A program made the position numbers and the translations under genes. Below, in pieces: positions 49,846 through 60,934 of a stretch of DNA of 64,000 nucleotides. The stretch is from NCBI GenBank assembly GCA_905183005.1, contig CAJJDO010000041.1:235648-299647 (forward strand). Direction: 5' to 3'. Source of the DNA: Paramecium pentaurelia. Taxonomy: Eukaryota > Ciliophora > Oligohymenophorea > Peniculida > Parameciidae. The number at the start of each line of letters is the position of its first letter. Position 1 is the first letter of the stretch. The notes under the pieces are model-generated. The model saw nothing but the letters and a program-made list of their open reading frames with translations, was not told the DNA's origin and did not search any database.

Positions 49846-50933
49846 ATGGATCAGAATTATGATAATAACATTATAATAATATTTGTTAAGTCTGCAAGTA
49901 TGTTAATCTTATTCCTGATCATTTTGTTTATAGCTATTCTTCCATATAAATCAAAGACATTTAGAGAAAATAAAGTATAGATAAATATTATATTTTAGCC
50001 ATTGATATCTATCTCTTAAGCTTTTTCAGGAGGATTATTTTTATCAGTTGCTCTTTTGCATTTATTACCAGAATCATAAGAAAAATATTAATAATCTTAG
50101 AACATTGGATAAATTAAAAAAAAAGAATTATTTCCATTTCCATTTCTAATTACTATTCTTAGTTTTGCATTAATTTTATTTATTGAAAAAATAGTGACAA
50201 ATCATAAACATCAACATTAAGATGTATTAAAAATATTATTATAATTAGCATGTTGATGTACAACCTACATAAAATATTGAATTACTTAAATCAGATGAGA
50301 GTATCTGTTGTAGTTAGATTGGAGCATGTTGTAATTAAGTTGAAAGTTAAGCATAAGAAGATTTATTAAGAAATGCAATATCCTCTTAAGTAAAGATGGC
50401 ATAAAGAGTAGGATTTAATGAAATAAAAAATAAAACAAAAATTAAAAAACCTAATAAATCTTCAAATCTAACTCCATATTTATTGCAATTAGCTGTAGGG
50501 ATACATGCAATCTTTGAAGGATTAGCAATAGGAATAGAATCAAATCTTAGTAGATGCATAGGTATAGCTTTGGCAGTGTTTTGTCACAAATGGGTAAATA
50601 TTATTTAAATTTAAATAGGCTGAAGGTCTCACTTTGGGATTGGCATTTAAAAAAGCAAAAGTTACTTATTCAAAAGCTAAAAAACTTATATTTCTACAGG
50701 CTTTGATGAATCCATTAGGTATTTCAATAGGGTGGATTTTATCATAAAATAAAATTATAATAGTGAGTATCTTTTATGCAATATCAGCTGGAACATTTTT
50801 ATACATTTCTACTATCGAAGTGATTGTAGAAGAATTTAATGTTGCCAGATACAAACTTTTCAAATTTTTAGCATTTTTAATAGCTATTGGCTTTATAAGT
50901 TCAATTTGGTTGTTAGAATAAATTGATTTTTGA
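49846..50933 (+). CDS. ZIP-family zinc/iron transporter
   Basis: Introns 49975-49998 (24 nt), 50224-50248 (25 nt) and 50594-50618 (25 nt) give exactly 337 residues. Eight hydrophobic helices. TM2 begins FSGGLFLSVALLHLLPES. A His/Gln/Cys-bearing cytoplasmic loop (NHKHQHQD, ESICCSQIGACCNQ) is typical of the metal-binding loop between TM3 and TM4. TM4 has HAIFEGLAIGIES and TM5 has HKWAEGLTLG, the paired His/Glu metal site of ZIP proteins. The end has ISAGTFLYISTIEVIVEEF. It should import Zn2+ (or another divalent metal) into the cytosol; the metal and membrane are not decided by sequence. The gene starts 27 bases after malate dehydrogenase. Confidence 0.92.
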
Positions 50934-50961
50934 AAATACTAATTTTTATGGTATAAAAAAA

Positions 50962-53001
50962 TCAATTCACATCTAAACTTTTTCTTTGGATGGTTCTTTA
51001 TTACATAGGTCCAATAGCTGCTTCTAAAAAGACTTAATGTTATTCTGATTTAGGTATGCATCTCATTGCTGACCACACTGAGAGTATTCCCAAACAACTC
51101 AAGAGAATACAGATTGAAATTAAGTATATATACATAAAAAACAAGCCATTTAGTAAAGTTGTACAAAAGGTATTTTTGAATCTAATAGTTCCTTGTTTAA
51201 TGTATGAGCAATTTAAAGTGTTTGTTAGATTTTATGTTTTATGAAAAATTAAGTTGAGTTGACTTCCATAATAAGTCAAATTAACTATTTGTTATTTAAT
51301 TTCATTGTCTAGATTAGTTAATAATTATTCATATTCAGTTAGATTAGATAAAATTGGTTTAAAAGTACTATTAACTGAATCAATATATAATTTGATTTGA
51401 TCAAAGTACTTTAAAACTATTTATGATATACTTTCTTAATTTTTAGTTTTACATCTCTTATATTATTCCAGATACCTTTATTTAGCAAAGTCTTAATTAC
51501 AAGAATCAAAAATTAAACAAATGGCCATACCGAATTCTCGATGAGGATTACTATAGAAACTGTTTCACCTATTAGATCTGGTTATCATTACTTTAATTTG
51601 AGTAGATCGGCTTTATAATATTTGCAATCTTGGTCTTTCCATTCCCATTCATCTTATGAAACTCTACATCCTCCAAATAGTATTTGCATTGATTTGTCAA
51701 TATTATAGTCTGTCCAATTGTTCATATTTCTTAATATATTTTATGGATTATCCTAATTATTATTATCAATCACTAAACTATAATTTGTAAAGTATGAGGA
51801 TATAACAGATTAATAGAAATTAATAACATTATGAGAATATGATAGTTTATCAAATTCTTATATTGATTTATCAAGATCAATAATATTTTCGAAAGTTTAA
51901 TTCAAATCAAAATATGATACAAAATCTCCATTTTAATACAAACAAACCTCAACTTATTGAAAAAAGGATTTAGTTTTAATAAAATGTTTAGTAGGTTTCA
52001 TAATTTTAATGATTCTTTTTAATACATTTTTATCATGAATTACTCCATGAGTTAAATTGCAAACCATATTATTATTTATCAATGAAACATAATATACAAA
52101 TATTAATATAATAAAACCTATTATTAATAATACTGCAAGAGCAATCCAAGATATATGTAGTAGAAATCCCATTTTTTAAAATCTAAACCAAGTAACTAAT
52201 GAAAATGAAAATAGTAAAATAATAGTAGTAGTACAAGTAATAATTAAAAATCTTTTATATGCAGTTACTCCTGAATCAAATATCCAACTTTTAGTATTTA
52301 AAGTTTATTCAAGTTTAGATAAAAAATTAATAATGTTATATGAAAAATCGTTTAATTATGATTAACTTTGATTAAGATATTGTATTATTTAAGTTATATT
52401 TATGTATTATGATTTTGATTTAATTATTTTCATTAAATATATTGCTTAATCTCTTGATGATAATTCTTCTAATAAAAGATTTGTTACAGTACCTAATTAA
52501 TTACTAGGTCCAATTTATTCAATAAAATTACTTTAAATATATTATTATTTACTATAAGGATTAGGATTAATTAATTTATGTTCAAAATTATATTCGTATA
52601 AATCAGATAAATATTGATTCTCTATTTTATATTACTATTATAATTATTTTGTTTTAATTTAACTTAATTATTTAATAGCATTCTATCTAGATTAATCTGA
52701 TAGTTCCTAAGTGAGTGATTTAATCTGTTTATTAATGTACAATATGCCTTACCAATCATTATGCCATCCTTATTCATTTTATTATTCAATTGTATTCTCA
52801 ATCATCCATAAAGATATACATTTCACTTATAATAAACTACTTTAAATAGATTTAATACCTACTTTCTATTTATTTATCAGTATAAGATAATCCACAAACT
52901 GTACATAACATTAAACTCAATAGTATTATACCAAAAAATAGAAAGTATTTTTCAAAAGTGCTTTTGGTATCTGTTTCAACATTAATGTAACAACATCTCA
53001 T
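50962..53001 (-). CDS. Prominin-like multi-pass membrane protein
   Basis: Introns 52837-52858 (22 nt) and 51560-51591 (32 nt) give exactly 661 residues from the first in-frame ATG (complement of 52999-53001) to TGA 50962-50964. A Cys pair (MRCCYINV) is followed by a helix (FLFFGIILLSLMLCTVCGLS), a long extracellular-type coiled region, paired helices (FLIITCTTTIILLFSFSLV and LLHISWIALAVLLIIGFIIL), a second extracellular region with Cys and N-x-S/T sites, and a last helix (MYIYLISICILLSCLGILSV). This spacing is that of prominins, which organise membrane protrusions and cilia. The frame is open upstream of the ATG through another helix with a CCC motif, so the true N-terminus may be longer. Confidence 0.6.
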
Positions 53002-53089
53002 GAAAACCTTGTATTTTGGAATACAAAATATTTAACAGCAACATAATAATATTATTACACCTATCACACTTAATATTATTGTAAATATC

Positions 53090-53766
53090 TCATCTAATTA
53101 ATGTTTAATTCATTACTATCAATTATGAATATAGCTCATATTAATATTCATCAGGAAGTAATGTTTATTCATTTTACCAATTTGAAATTATTGTCTCTAA
53201 ATCCCATCCTAAATTGAACACATTTTATGCTTCTTCTGCTCCATTTTTGGCACTGATTGGCCATAATGTATGACTATCTTAAATGAAAGATGAACATTAT
53301 TCTTTATAAAGAATTTGGTATTCTTTTAACATTTCATGAAATTATGGCATATTAATAATTATCTAATATATTTTCAATCCAATTAACTTATCTTATTAGA
53401 TAATTCAATAGTGCTTTCAATCATCTTTCTTATATCCTTTTACCAATCTACAATCAAATCTTGAATCTTTGTATTTTTTGATTTACTTTTTGTTTTACAT
53501 GATATTTTATGCTTTTTTTACTACTTAACACGTCTTTTAGATATTGACTTCTTAGATATAGGAATTTAATTTGGTTTAGAACTACCTATTATAATAACAT
53601 CATCATCTTTATCATCTTATTTCTTTGATCTTGTCTATCTAACTTATGTAGCTGAGGTTTATTTGCTTTACTTGAATTTTAGCTTTTTTGATTTCAAGAT
53701 TGTTTATTTTGGATTATCTTTGATTGGAAACTAAATCAAGTTGATCTCTAAATCATCTGAGCTCAT
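53090..53766 (-). CDS. Basic hypothetical protein, with apparent frameshift
   Basis: ATG at the complement of 53764-53766. The first ~145 residues are strongly basic and Gln/Ser-rich (KSKKLKFKQSKQ, SKKSISKRRVKQQKKHK), suggesting a nuclear protein. The frame meets TGA near 53,378, but a shifted frame continues with GLKIYQIIINMPQFHEMLKE, SHTLWPISAKNGAEEAQNVF and LGWDLETIISNWQNEQTL to TGA 53090-53092. The length is not a multiple of three and no GT-AG intron fits between about 53,380 and 53,425. A one-base indel, real or from sequencing, is the simplest reading. No family recognised. Confidence 0.5.
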
Positions 53767-53945
53767 ATTTAATACTTATCTTATGAAGTGATTGAAATAA
53801 AAAACTTAACTAAAAAGCCTTCTAATTATTAGGAATATTAGTTTTAGTGAACCAATAAAATTATATAAATTAATAATTTATTATTAGAAGTGTAAATCAA
53901 ATTGCTGACACTCAACTTTAATTCAAAATAAATTAATATATAATA

Positions 53946-56484
53946 ATGTAATTTTATGATTTTCTCCCTGCTCCCAATCCACTTATATAAGCTACTGATC
54001 CTGAAATGAATACTAAAATGTATCTAAAATAAGTTAATTAGAACTTAGATTAAAAAAAGAGATGAATATAATGAAAGAGATTCAAGTAAGAATCTCTGGG
54101 ATTATTTTACAGATAATAAATAAAACCTTGTTTATTAAAGATATGATAATTATCCTTGGTCAATGATTCCTTTAAATAATCATCGATTTACAGCTTCTTG
54201 TTTCTTTGATTGTAGGAAATTGATTTCCTTAAACAGAGAAATCAAATTAACTGAATTTTAATCTATTTTATACAAAAACCTATTCCCTTCTACAATGAAA
54301 TAAAAAGAATTTAAACCTTTATAATTAGAATAAGATAATAAGAACTATTCAGGATTGAAATTTGATTCACATTATGAAAGTTCAAACCTTTTTGCATCAT
54401 TCAGAATTGGTCTTTATGAATATGATTTGATTATGCAAAATGATACTAATTCTAAAGGACATACTTAATGGTTTTATTTCTCTGTTGAAAATACATAAAA
54501 AAATGCTTTGGTTACATTTAACATTATAAACTTTGTAATTTACATTATATTATAAAGCCTCACAGATAAAAAATGAATCACTATTTAATTTGGGTTAACG
54601 ACCTGTCATTTATTCTATTAAATCTAATAAAACTAGAGGAATTGGATGGATCAAGGCTGGTACTAATGTTGTATATTTCAAAAATAAATATAAAAGAGAA
54701 AATAGTACCATTAAAACTTATTATACATTAAGTTTCTCATATAAGTTTGAATATTCAAATGATAAAGTATATTTTGCCTAATGCTATCCATATACATATT
54801 CATAATTGAATTCATTTATTGATAGAGTTATAAAAACTAATTAAGTAACCTTAAATAACATATAAGTTTTCAACTGTAAAAGATTTATGTAAGACAATTG
54901 CAAGATCATAATGTCCTTTGATTACAATAGGAAAGGGTAAAAAAGCAATATTGTTAATGGCAAGATAACATCCTGGAGAGACTCCAAGTTCTTATGCAAT
55001 AGAAGGGGCTATGGAATTTTTGATTAGAAATTGTATTGAAGCAGAAATGCTAAGAAATCATTTTACTTTTTATATTATTCCAATGATAAATCCTGATGGA
55101 GTAATTTTTGGAAATTATCGATGTAATTTATCTGGAACCGATCTAAATAGAATTTGGGTGAATCCACATAAGGAACTACATGATTCAGTTTGGTATATTA
55201 GAGATTTGATCAAGTAGATTAATTAATCAACTGAATTAAGTATGATAATTGATTTTCATGGACATTCAAAAAAGTATTAAAATTGTTTAAGTATAAATTA
55301 GATTCAATAGTTTTTTTTATGCCAATAATGGAGCAGATTAATTAAAGTTATTTCCTTTGATTTGTTCTAAAATATCTAAAATGGTAAATTTAAAAGATTG
55401 TTCTTTCAGTATACATGAAAGCAAAAAGAAAACAGCAAGAGCTGCTCTATAAGAGGAGGTTAAAAGTGGATATATTTACACTTTAGAATCATCATTTCAT
55501 GCATATAAACGATAATTTAGTCAAGATTTTAATGATATTCATTATAAGGAATTAGGTGTTGATATAATACTATCAATATTTAAATTATTTTAATAAGAAA
55601 TGTTTTAATCAACTTTTGAATAAAATATTAATTTTAAATTACCTACTACAATTAATTCATAATAAAATAATGATTTAGACTTATTTATTAAAAATTATGA
55701 TTTAAGTTAACTTTAATTAAATTAAGATGATTCAGGAAGTGATTCAAATCCAGAGGAAGATGTTTTGCAAGATTAAGAATAATTATCAATAATTGAATCT
55801 AGAAAATAGAGCAAAGCGTAATTAATTACTAAAAAGAAAATAATAAAAATAGATAAAAGTACTTAAACTGATATTTCTCATTATTAAAATTTAATGTTGG
55901 ATGAAAAAGTCTTATCGAAAATTGAAGAATAAGTGAAAGCATTAAGAAAGAATAATAATTTGGAGACAATTGGAATTTTGGGTAATGACGTTGAGTTCTA
56001 AGAAGGATAGAAATGTGAATTTTAATAAACAGATATCTCATTGTAATAAATTTTAGGGAAAATGTAAGTATTCCATGTAAGAGTTTCTAATAAGTAAAAT
56101 TATTTGATTTATTATAGAAATTCTATGTTTTAGCATTAATTTACAACTTAATCTAGTAAACCTGTTGTGATTGTCTTAAAGAATCCATATTCTAAATAGC
56201 AATTACAATAAAATTAATTAACAACTTTTTAATAAGAATAGTTATCAATAAAAAATAGACGAAGAGTGGCATCAATAAATGGTAGAGCTTCAATAGAATC
56301 AAAAAGGTTAGCAAATGAAAGAAAATATAGCATTTAGCATTACTAATAAGAGAAGTACCATGGACAGAGTTATTAATACAATACACCTATGAATTTTATG
56401 TCTTAAGATACAACATTCGATAAAATTGCAAACATAAGCAAGATTAGATTCAATGAAAAATAAGTAGTTAAAAACTAATTTTGA
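53946..56484 (+). CDS. Cytosolic carboxypeptidase (CCP/AGBL, M14 family), probable tubulin deglutamylase
   Basis: Introns 54020-54041, 54535-54565 (31 nt), 54845-54866 and 55274-55301 give exactly 811 residues. The N-terminal beta domain of CCPs is present: FDSHYESSNLFASFRIG, QWFYFSVENTQKNALVTFNI, NLGQRPVIYS. The catalytic domain has the zinc ligands RQHPGETPSSY (His, Glu) and DFHGHS (His), substrate-site residues in INPDGVIFGNYRCNLSGTDL and NRIWVNPH, and the catalytic Glu in YTLESSFHAY. These enzymes remove glutamates from tubulin tails and side chains. The last ~300 residues are a Gln/Lys/Asn-rich tail of no known fold. It is the functional opposite of the TTLL gene at 37,899. Confidence 0.92.
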
Positions 56485-56667
56485 TTAATTTGAAACGCTT
56501 ACATTTTCCATTTGATATAAATAATTAATATTTTGAACATTTATAATTTGAATCTTTTTTTAGATGGTATGAAATGATGAATTTGATTCCATTTTATGAA
56601 TAAGATTGTATTTGTATAGTTAGTTTTGCAATTATTTTAATAGAGTAATAATTTCGTATAAAATAAA

Positions 56668-57550
56668 ATGGGTTTGATTTCATATTACTGTTTGCTAGTG
56701 GTCGTTTTTATTGGCTTGATCATCTATGATCTTCTATTTTATACGACATATTAAAATGATGTATGTCCACCAATAGAGTATACAGATGCGGCAGCTGATG
56801 AAACAACAGCGGATGAGAATGCCGCTGGAAATCGAATATTAAATCTGATGACCGAGAATATTGATGAATTTATAAACTCTTAAAATGCAGCATAAGATGA
56901 AACAACAGATGAAACAACAACTGATGAAACAACAACTGATGAAACTGCAACTGATGAGGCAGCTACTTCATCATCAGCTTTTGCAAACAAATTAGTATTA
57001 TAGATATTATAATAGGTAACATTACCCTTCATTATTATATTACTTTATTGTGGAGTGATTGGTTTAATTATCTTAGCAATGTTAGGTATTTACTGTTTTG
57101 GCAAAATGCCTAGTGAGAGATTTGGGAATTTAAGTATTAAATTATTAGTCATTTATTCAATTAGATATGTGTTGGGCTTGCTTAGGTATTTATGTAAGAA
57201 ACTTTGCCGTTTTGACTAGATTGTTATCTTGGGTTGGGATCTTATTAATGGCTATTCACGCTATTATAACCATAACAGATGAGGAATGTTAAGCAGCAAT
57301 ACATGAATACAAATAAAATAAGAAGATATATCGTGTGGTAATATTATTGATTCAATAATCATGAAAGGAAGGTGCTATGTATGACTCATCTATTCTCTTA
57401 ATACTTGTCAACTTATGTTTTTGGGGAGCAACTCACTGTATTTTACCTTCTCTAAAGCTATTTATTGATGCAGAATCCTTTTTATATGAACCATTTGATA
57501 GAACCAAAGGCTTAGCCTATTGGTTTTGTTGTATTATGCTGGGGCCTTGA
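56668..57550 (+). CDS. Four-helix membrane protein with acidic DETT repeat loop
   Basis: Introns 57134-57164 (31 nt) and 57338-57367 (30 nt) give exactly 273 residues. The N-terminal helix is YYCLLVVVFIGLIIYDLLFY. Then comes a large loop of acidic Thr/Ala repeats (DETT, TDETT, TDETAT; about residues 77-102), which is probably extracytoplasmic. Further helices are LPFIIILLYCGVIGLIILAM, LLSWVGILLMAIHAIITI and ILLILVNLCFWGATHCI. It ends FCCIMLGP, 45 bases before the myosin start. No family recognised. The 3' part is repeated, with changes, after the N at 59,191 (59,192-59,299). Confidence 0.65.
56896..56970 (+). repeat. Tandem repeat coding for (T)DETT units
   Basis: Units close to GATGAAACAACAACT repeat about four to five times with decay (GCA for ACA, GAG for GAA). 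They code for an acidic Thr-rich loop of the membrane protein. Confidence 0.85.
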
Positions 57551-60500
57551 TAATTATTATCAATTATTATTATTATTATATTAAAACAATTCAGATGAAA
57601 TTTGGTGATGATGAAATATGGGTTAATCACCCCTAATTCGTTTGTCTTATAGCAAAATAAGACAATGAGTAGAATAAGTTAATGATTACAAAACAAGGGA
57701 TAAATAGTATTGATAATGAAATAAGAGAAGAATATGTTGATGAAAAATCAAATATTAAAGTCGATCCATTAGCTAAAAAAGGAGTTAGTGATTTATTAGT
57801 AAGATTAACATTAAAATTAGCTCTTAAATGAATTAAATGAATTTAATTGTCTTCATGGAATAAGAATGAGATATTCTAACAAATTTATTTATACATAAAT
57901 AGGTGCTCCAATTTTAGTAGCCATTAATCCATATTAATATGTTCCTGAATTTTATGATGAAAAAATGGTAACATTCTTTAAGAAAGAAATGGGAAGGATG
58001 CATTAGTATTCATATTCTATAAATTAGAATTTCCAAAGATATTCTTTAACAAAAATTAAGAGATATAGACCCTCATCTCTATAAAGTTGCTTAAATGTCC
58101 TTAGATCAACTGTTTGAAGAGTCTACAAAAACTAATCTTAGAATATGCTCAATGATTATATCTGGAGAAAGTGGATCAGGTAAAACAGAATCAACTAAAA
58201 TTATTCTAAAATATTTAGCTGCTGAATCATTAGGTTAGAAGTCCAAAACACCCTCTATAGAATAATAAGTTTTTGCTTCTAATCCACTTTTAGAGGCATT
58301 TGGAAATGCAAAAACAGCAAGAAATGATAATTCTAGTAGATTTGGAAAATTCATTCATTTATATTTTAATCCTGTCACCAAAAGAATTTCTAATGCAAAA
58401 ATTGATAACTATTTATTGGAAAAAAGCAGAGTTGTTAAATTAAGTTCAGTTGAAAGAAATTATCACATTTTTTATTAATTAATTGCTGCTCAAATACCTG
58501 AACTAAGTAAGTAATTATATAACCTTTAGAACTTGGATAAGCTAAATAGTACCATTATTTAAAATAAGGAGATCTGAAATACAATAAAAATGAACTTGAG
58601 GAATTCAAAGAAACTAGTGATTGTATGGATAAAATGAACTTTACTCACGAAGAAAAACAATATATTTTTTAAGCTCTTGCTGGAATCTTACATTTAGGAA
58701 ACATCTCTATATAAGGAGATGCAAATAAGTCATTCATAATTGAAGACTTTTCTTTGAAAGCTTCTTGTTAATTATTAGGACTTGATTCTGAGGATTTGAT
58801 TAGAATAATTTGCAAAGTTCAAACAGTTATGGGAAAGGAAGTGATTATGAAAGAAAATAATATAGAGGCAGCCAGTAGTGCAAGAGATACACTTGTTAAG
58901 CATATTTATGAGAAATTATTTAATTGGTTAATCCAAAGAGTTAATGTATAACTTAAAGCTTGTGGTTAAGGTTAAGTTTAAGTTCAATAAAATACATCTT
59001 AGTACATGATTGGTATTCTAGATATTTTCGGTTTTGAAATATTTACAGATGAATAAGGAATATAGACTAACAGTTTTGAATAATTAAATATTAATTTTAC
59101 AAATGAAAAACTCTAATAACATTTTAATTCACATATGTTAGAAACTGAATAAAGTATCATATTTAATTCTATCAATTTTAGGTGAATATANTTTACCTTC
59201 CCGAAAGCGATTCATTCATGGAAAATCCTTTTAAAATGAACCATTTGAAAGAACCAATGGCTTAGCCTATTGGTTTTGTTGTATTTTGCTGGGGCCTTGA
59301 TAATTATTATCAATTATTATTATATTAAAATAATCCAAATGAATTTTGGTGATGATGAAATATGGGTTAATCACCCTAAATTCGTTTGTCTTATAGCTAA
59401 ATAAGACAATGAGTAGAATAAGTTAATGATTACAAAACAAGGGATAAATAGTATTGATAAAGAAATAAGAGAAGAATTTGTTGATGAAAAATCAAACATT
59501 AAAGTCGATCCATTAGCTAAAAAAGGAGTTAGTGATTTACTAGTAAGATTAAAATTAAAATTAGCTCTTAAATGAATTAAATGAATTTAATTGTCTTCAT
59601 GGAATAAGAATGAGATATTCTAACAAATTTATTTATACATAAATAGGTGCTCCAATTTTAGTAGCCATTAATCCATATTAATATGTTCCTGAATTTTATG
59701 ATGAAAAAATGGTAACATTCTTTAAGAAAGAAATGGGAAGGATGCATTAGTATTCATATTCTATAAATTAGAATTTCCAAAGATATTCTTTAACAAAAAT
59801 TAAGAGATATAGACCCTCATCTCTATAAAGTTGCTTAAATGTCCTTAGATCAACTGTTTGAAGAGTCTACAAAAACTAATCTTAGAATATGCTCAATGAT
59901 TATATCTGGAGAAAGTGGATCAGGTAAAACAGAATCAACTAAAATTATTCTAAAATATTTAGCTGCTGAATCATTAGGTTAGAAGTCCAAAACACCCTCT
60001 ATAGAATAATAAGTTTTTGCTTCTAATCCACTTTTAGAGGCATTTGGAAATGCAAAAACAGCAAGAAATGATAATTCTAGTAGATTTGGAAAATTCATTC
60101 ATTTATATTTTAATCCTGTCACCAAAAGAATTTCTAATGCAAAAATTGATAACTATTTATTGGAAAAAAGCAGAGTTGTTAAATTAAGTTCAGTTGAAAG
60201 AAATTATCACATTTTTTATTAATTAATTGCTGCTCAAATACCTGAACTAAGTAAGTAATTATATAACCTTTAGAACTTGGATAAGCTAAATAGTACCATT
60301 ATTTAAAATAAGGAGATCTGAAATACAATAAAAATGAACTTGAGGAATTCAAAGAAACTAGTGATTGTATGGATAAAATGAACTTTACTCCTGAAGAAAA
60401 ACAATATATTTTTTAATCTCTTGCTGGAATCTTACATTTAGGAAACATCTCTATTTAAGGAGATGCAAATAAGTCATTAATAATTGAAGACTTTTCTTTG

Positions 60501-60934
60501 AAAGCTTCTTGTTAATTATTAGGACTTGATTCTGAGGATTTGATTAGAATAATTTGCAAAGTTCAAACAGTTATGGGAAAGGAAGTGATTATGAAAGAAA
60601 ATAATATAGAGGCAGCCAGTAGTGCAAGAGATACACTCGTTAAGCATATTTATGAGAAATTATTTAATTGGTTAATCCAAAGAGTTAATGTATAACTTAA
60701 AGCTTGTGGTTAAGGTTAAGTTTAAGTTCAATAAAATACATCTTAGTACATGATTGGTATTCTAGATATTTTTGGTTTTGAAATATTTACAGATGAATAA
60801 GGAATATAAACTAACAGTTTTGAATAATTAAATATTAATTTTACAAATGAAAAACTCTAATAACATTTTAATTCACATATGTTAGAAACTGAATAAAGTA
60901 TCATATTTAATTCTATCAATTTTAGGTGAATATA
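57448..60934. repeat. Direct repeat of about 1.74 kb across a lone N, slightly diverged
   Basis: 57,448-59,190 and 59,192-60,934 align end to end at a constant offset of 1,744 through most of their length. I noted about ten to fifteen scattered differences, more in the first ~40 bases after the N. Both copies run from the end of the small membrane-protein gene into the middle of the myosin motor. The left copy stops dead at the N, while the right copy continues to the end of the gene. This is expected of two overlapping contigs, perhaps from different alleles or gene copies, placed side by side. Confidence 0.85.
57595..59190 (+). pseudogene. Truncated copy of the myosin motor (probable assembly duplicate)
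   Basis: Starts MKFGDDEIWVNHPQFVCLIA and follows the same exon-intron pattern as the full myosin at 59,339 to just after the fourth intron, then ends at the N (59,191). The P-loop GESGSGKT, NDNSSRFGKF and DIFGFEIF are all intact and no stop interrupts it. It differs from the other copy at a few residues (for example IDNEIREEY versus IDKEIREEF). It is cut, not decayed, which favours an assembly duplicate or an allelic contig end over a true pseudogene. Confidence 0.75.

Noticed and set aside
50948..51244. Plus-strand frame of 98 codons that starts with a hydrophobic segment
   Set aside because: It is the shadow of the C-terminal helix and tail of the minus-strand prominin-like gene, which fits an exact spliced frame through the same bases.
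54535..54866. Pair of compensating frameshifts in the carboxypeptidase gene
   Set aside because: Choosing the 31-nt intron 54535-54565 and the 22-nt intron 54845-54866 restores one frame and matches the family sequence exactly.
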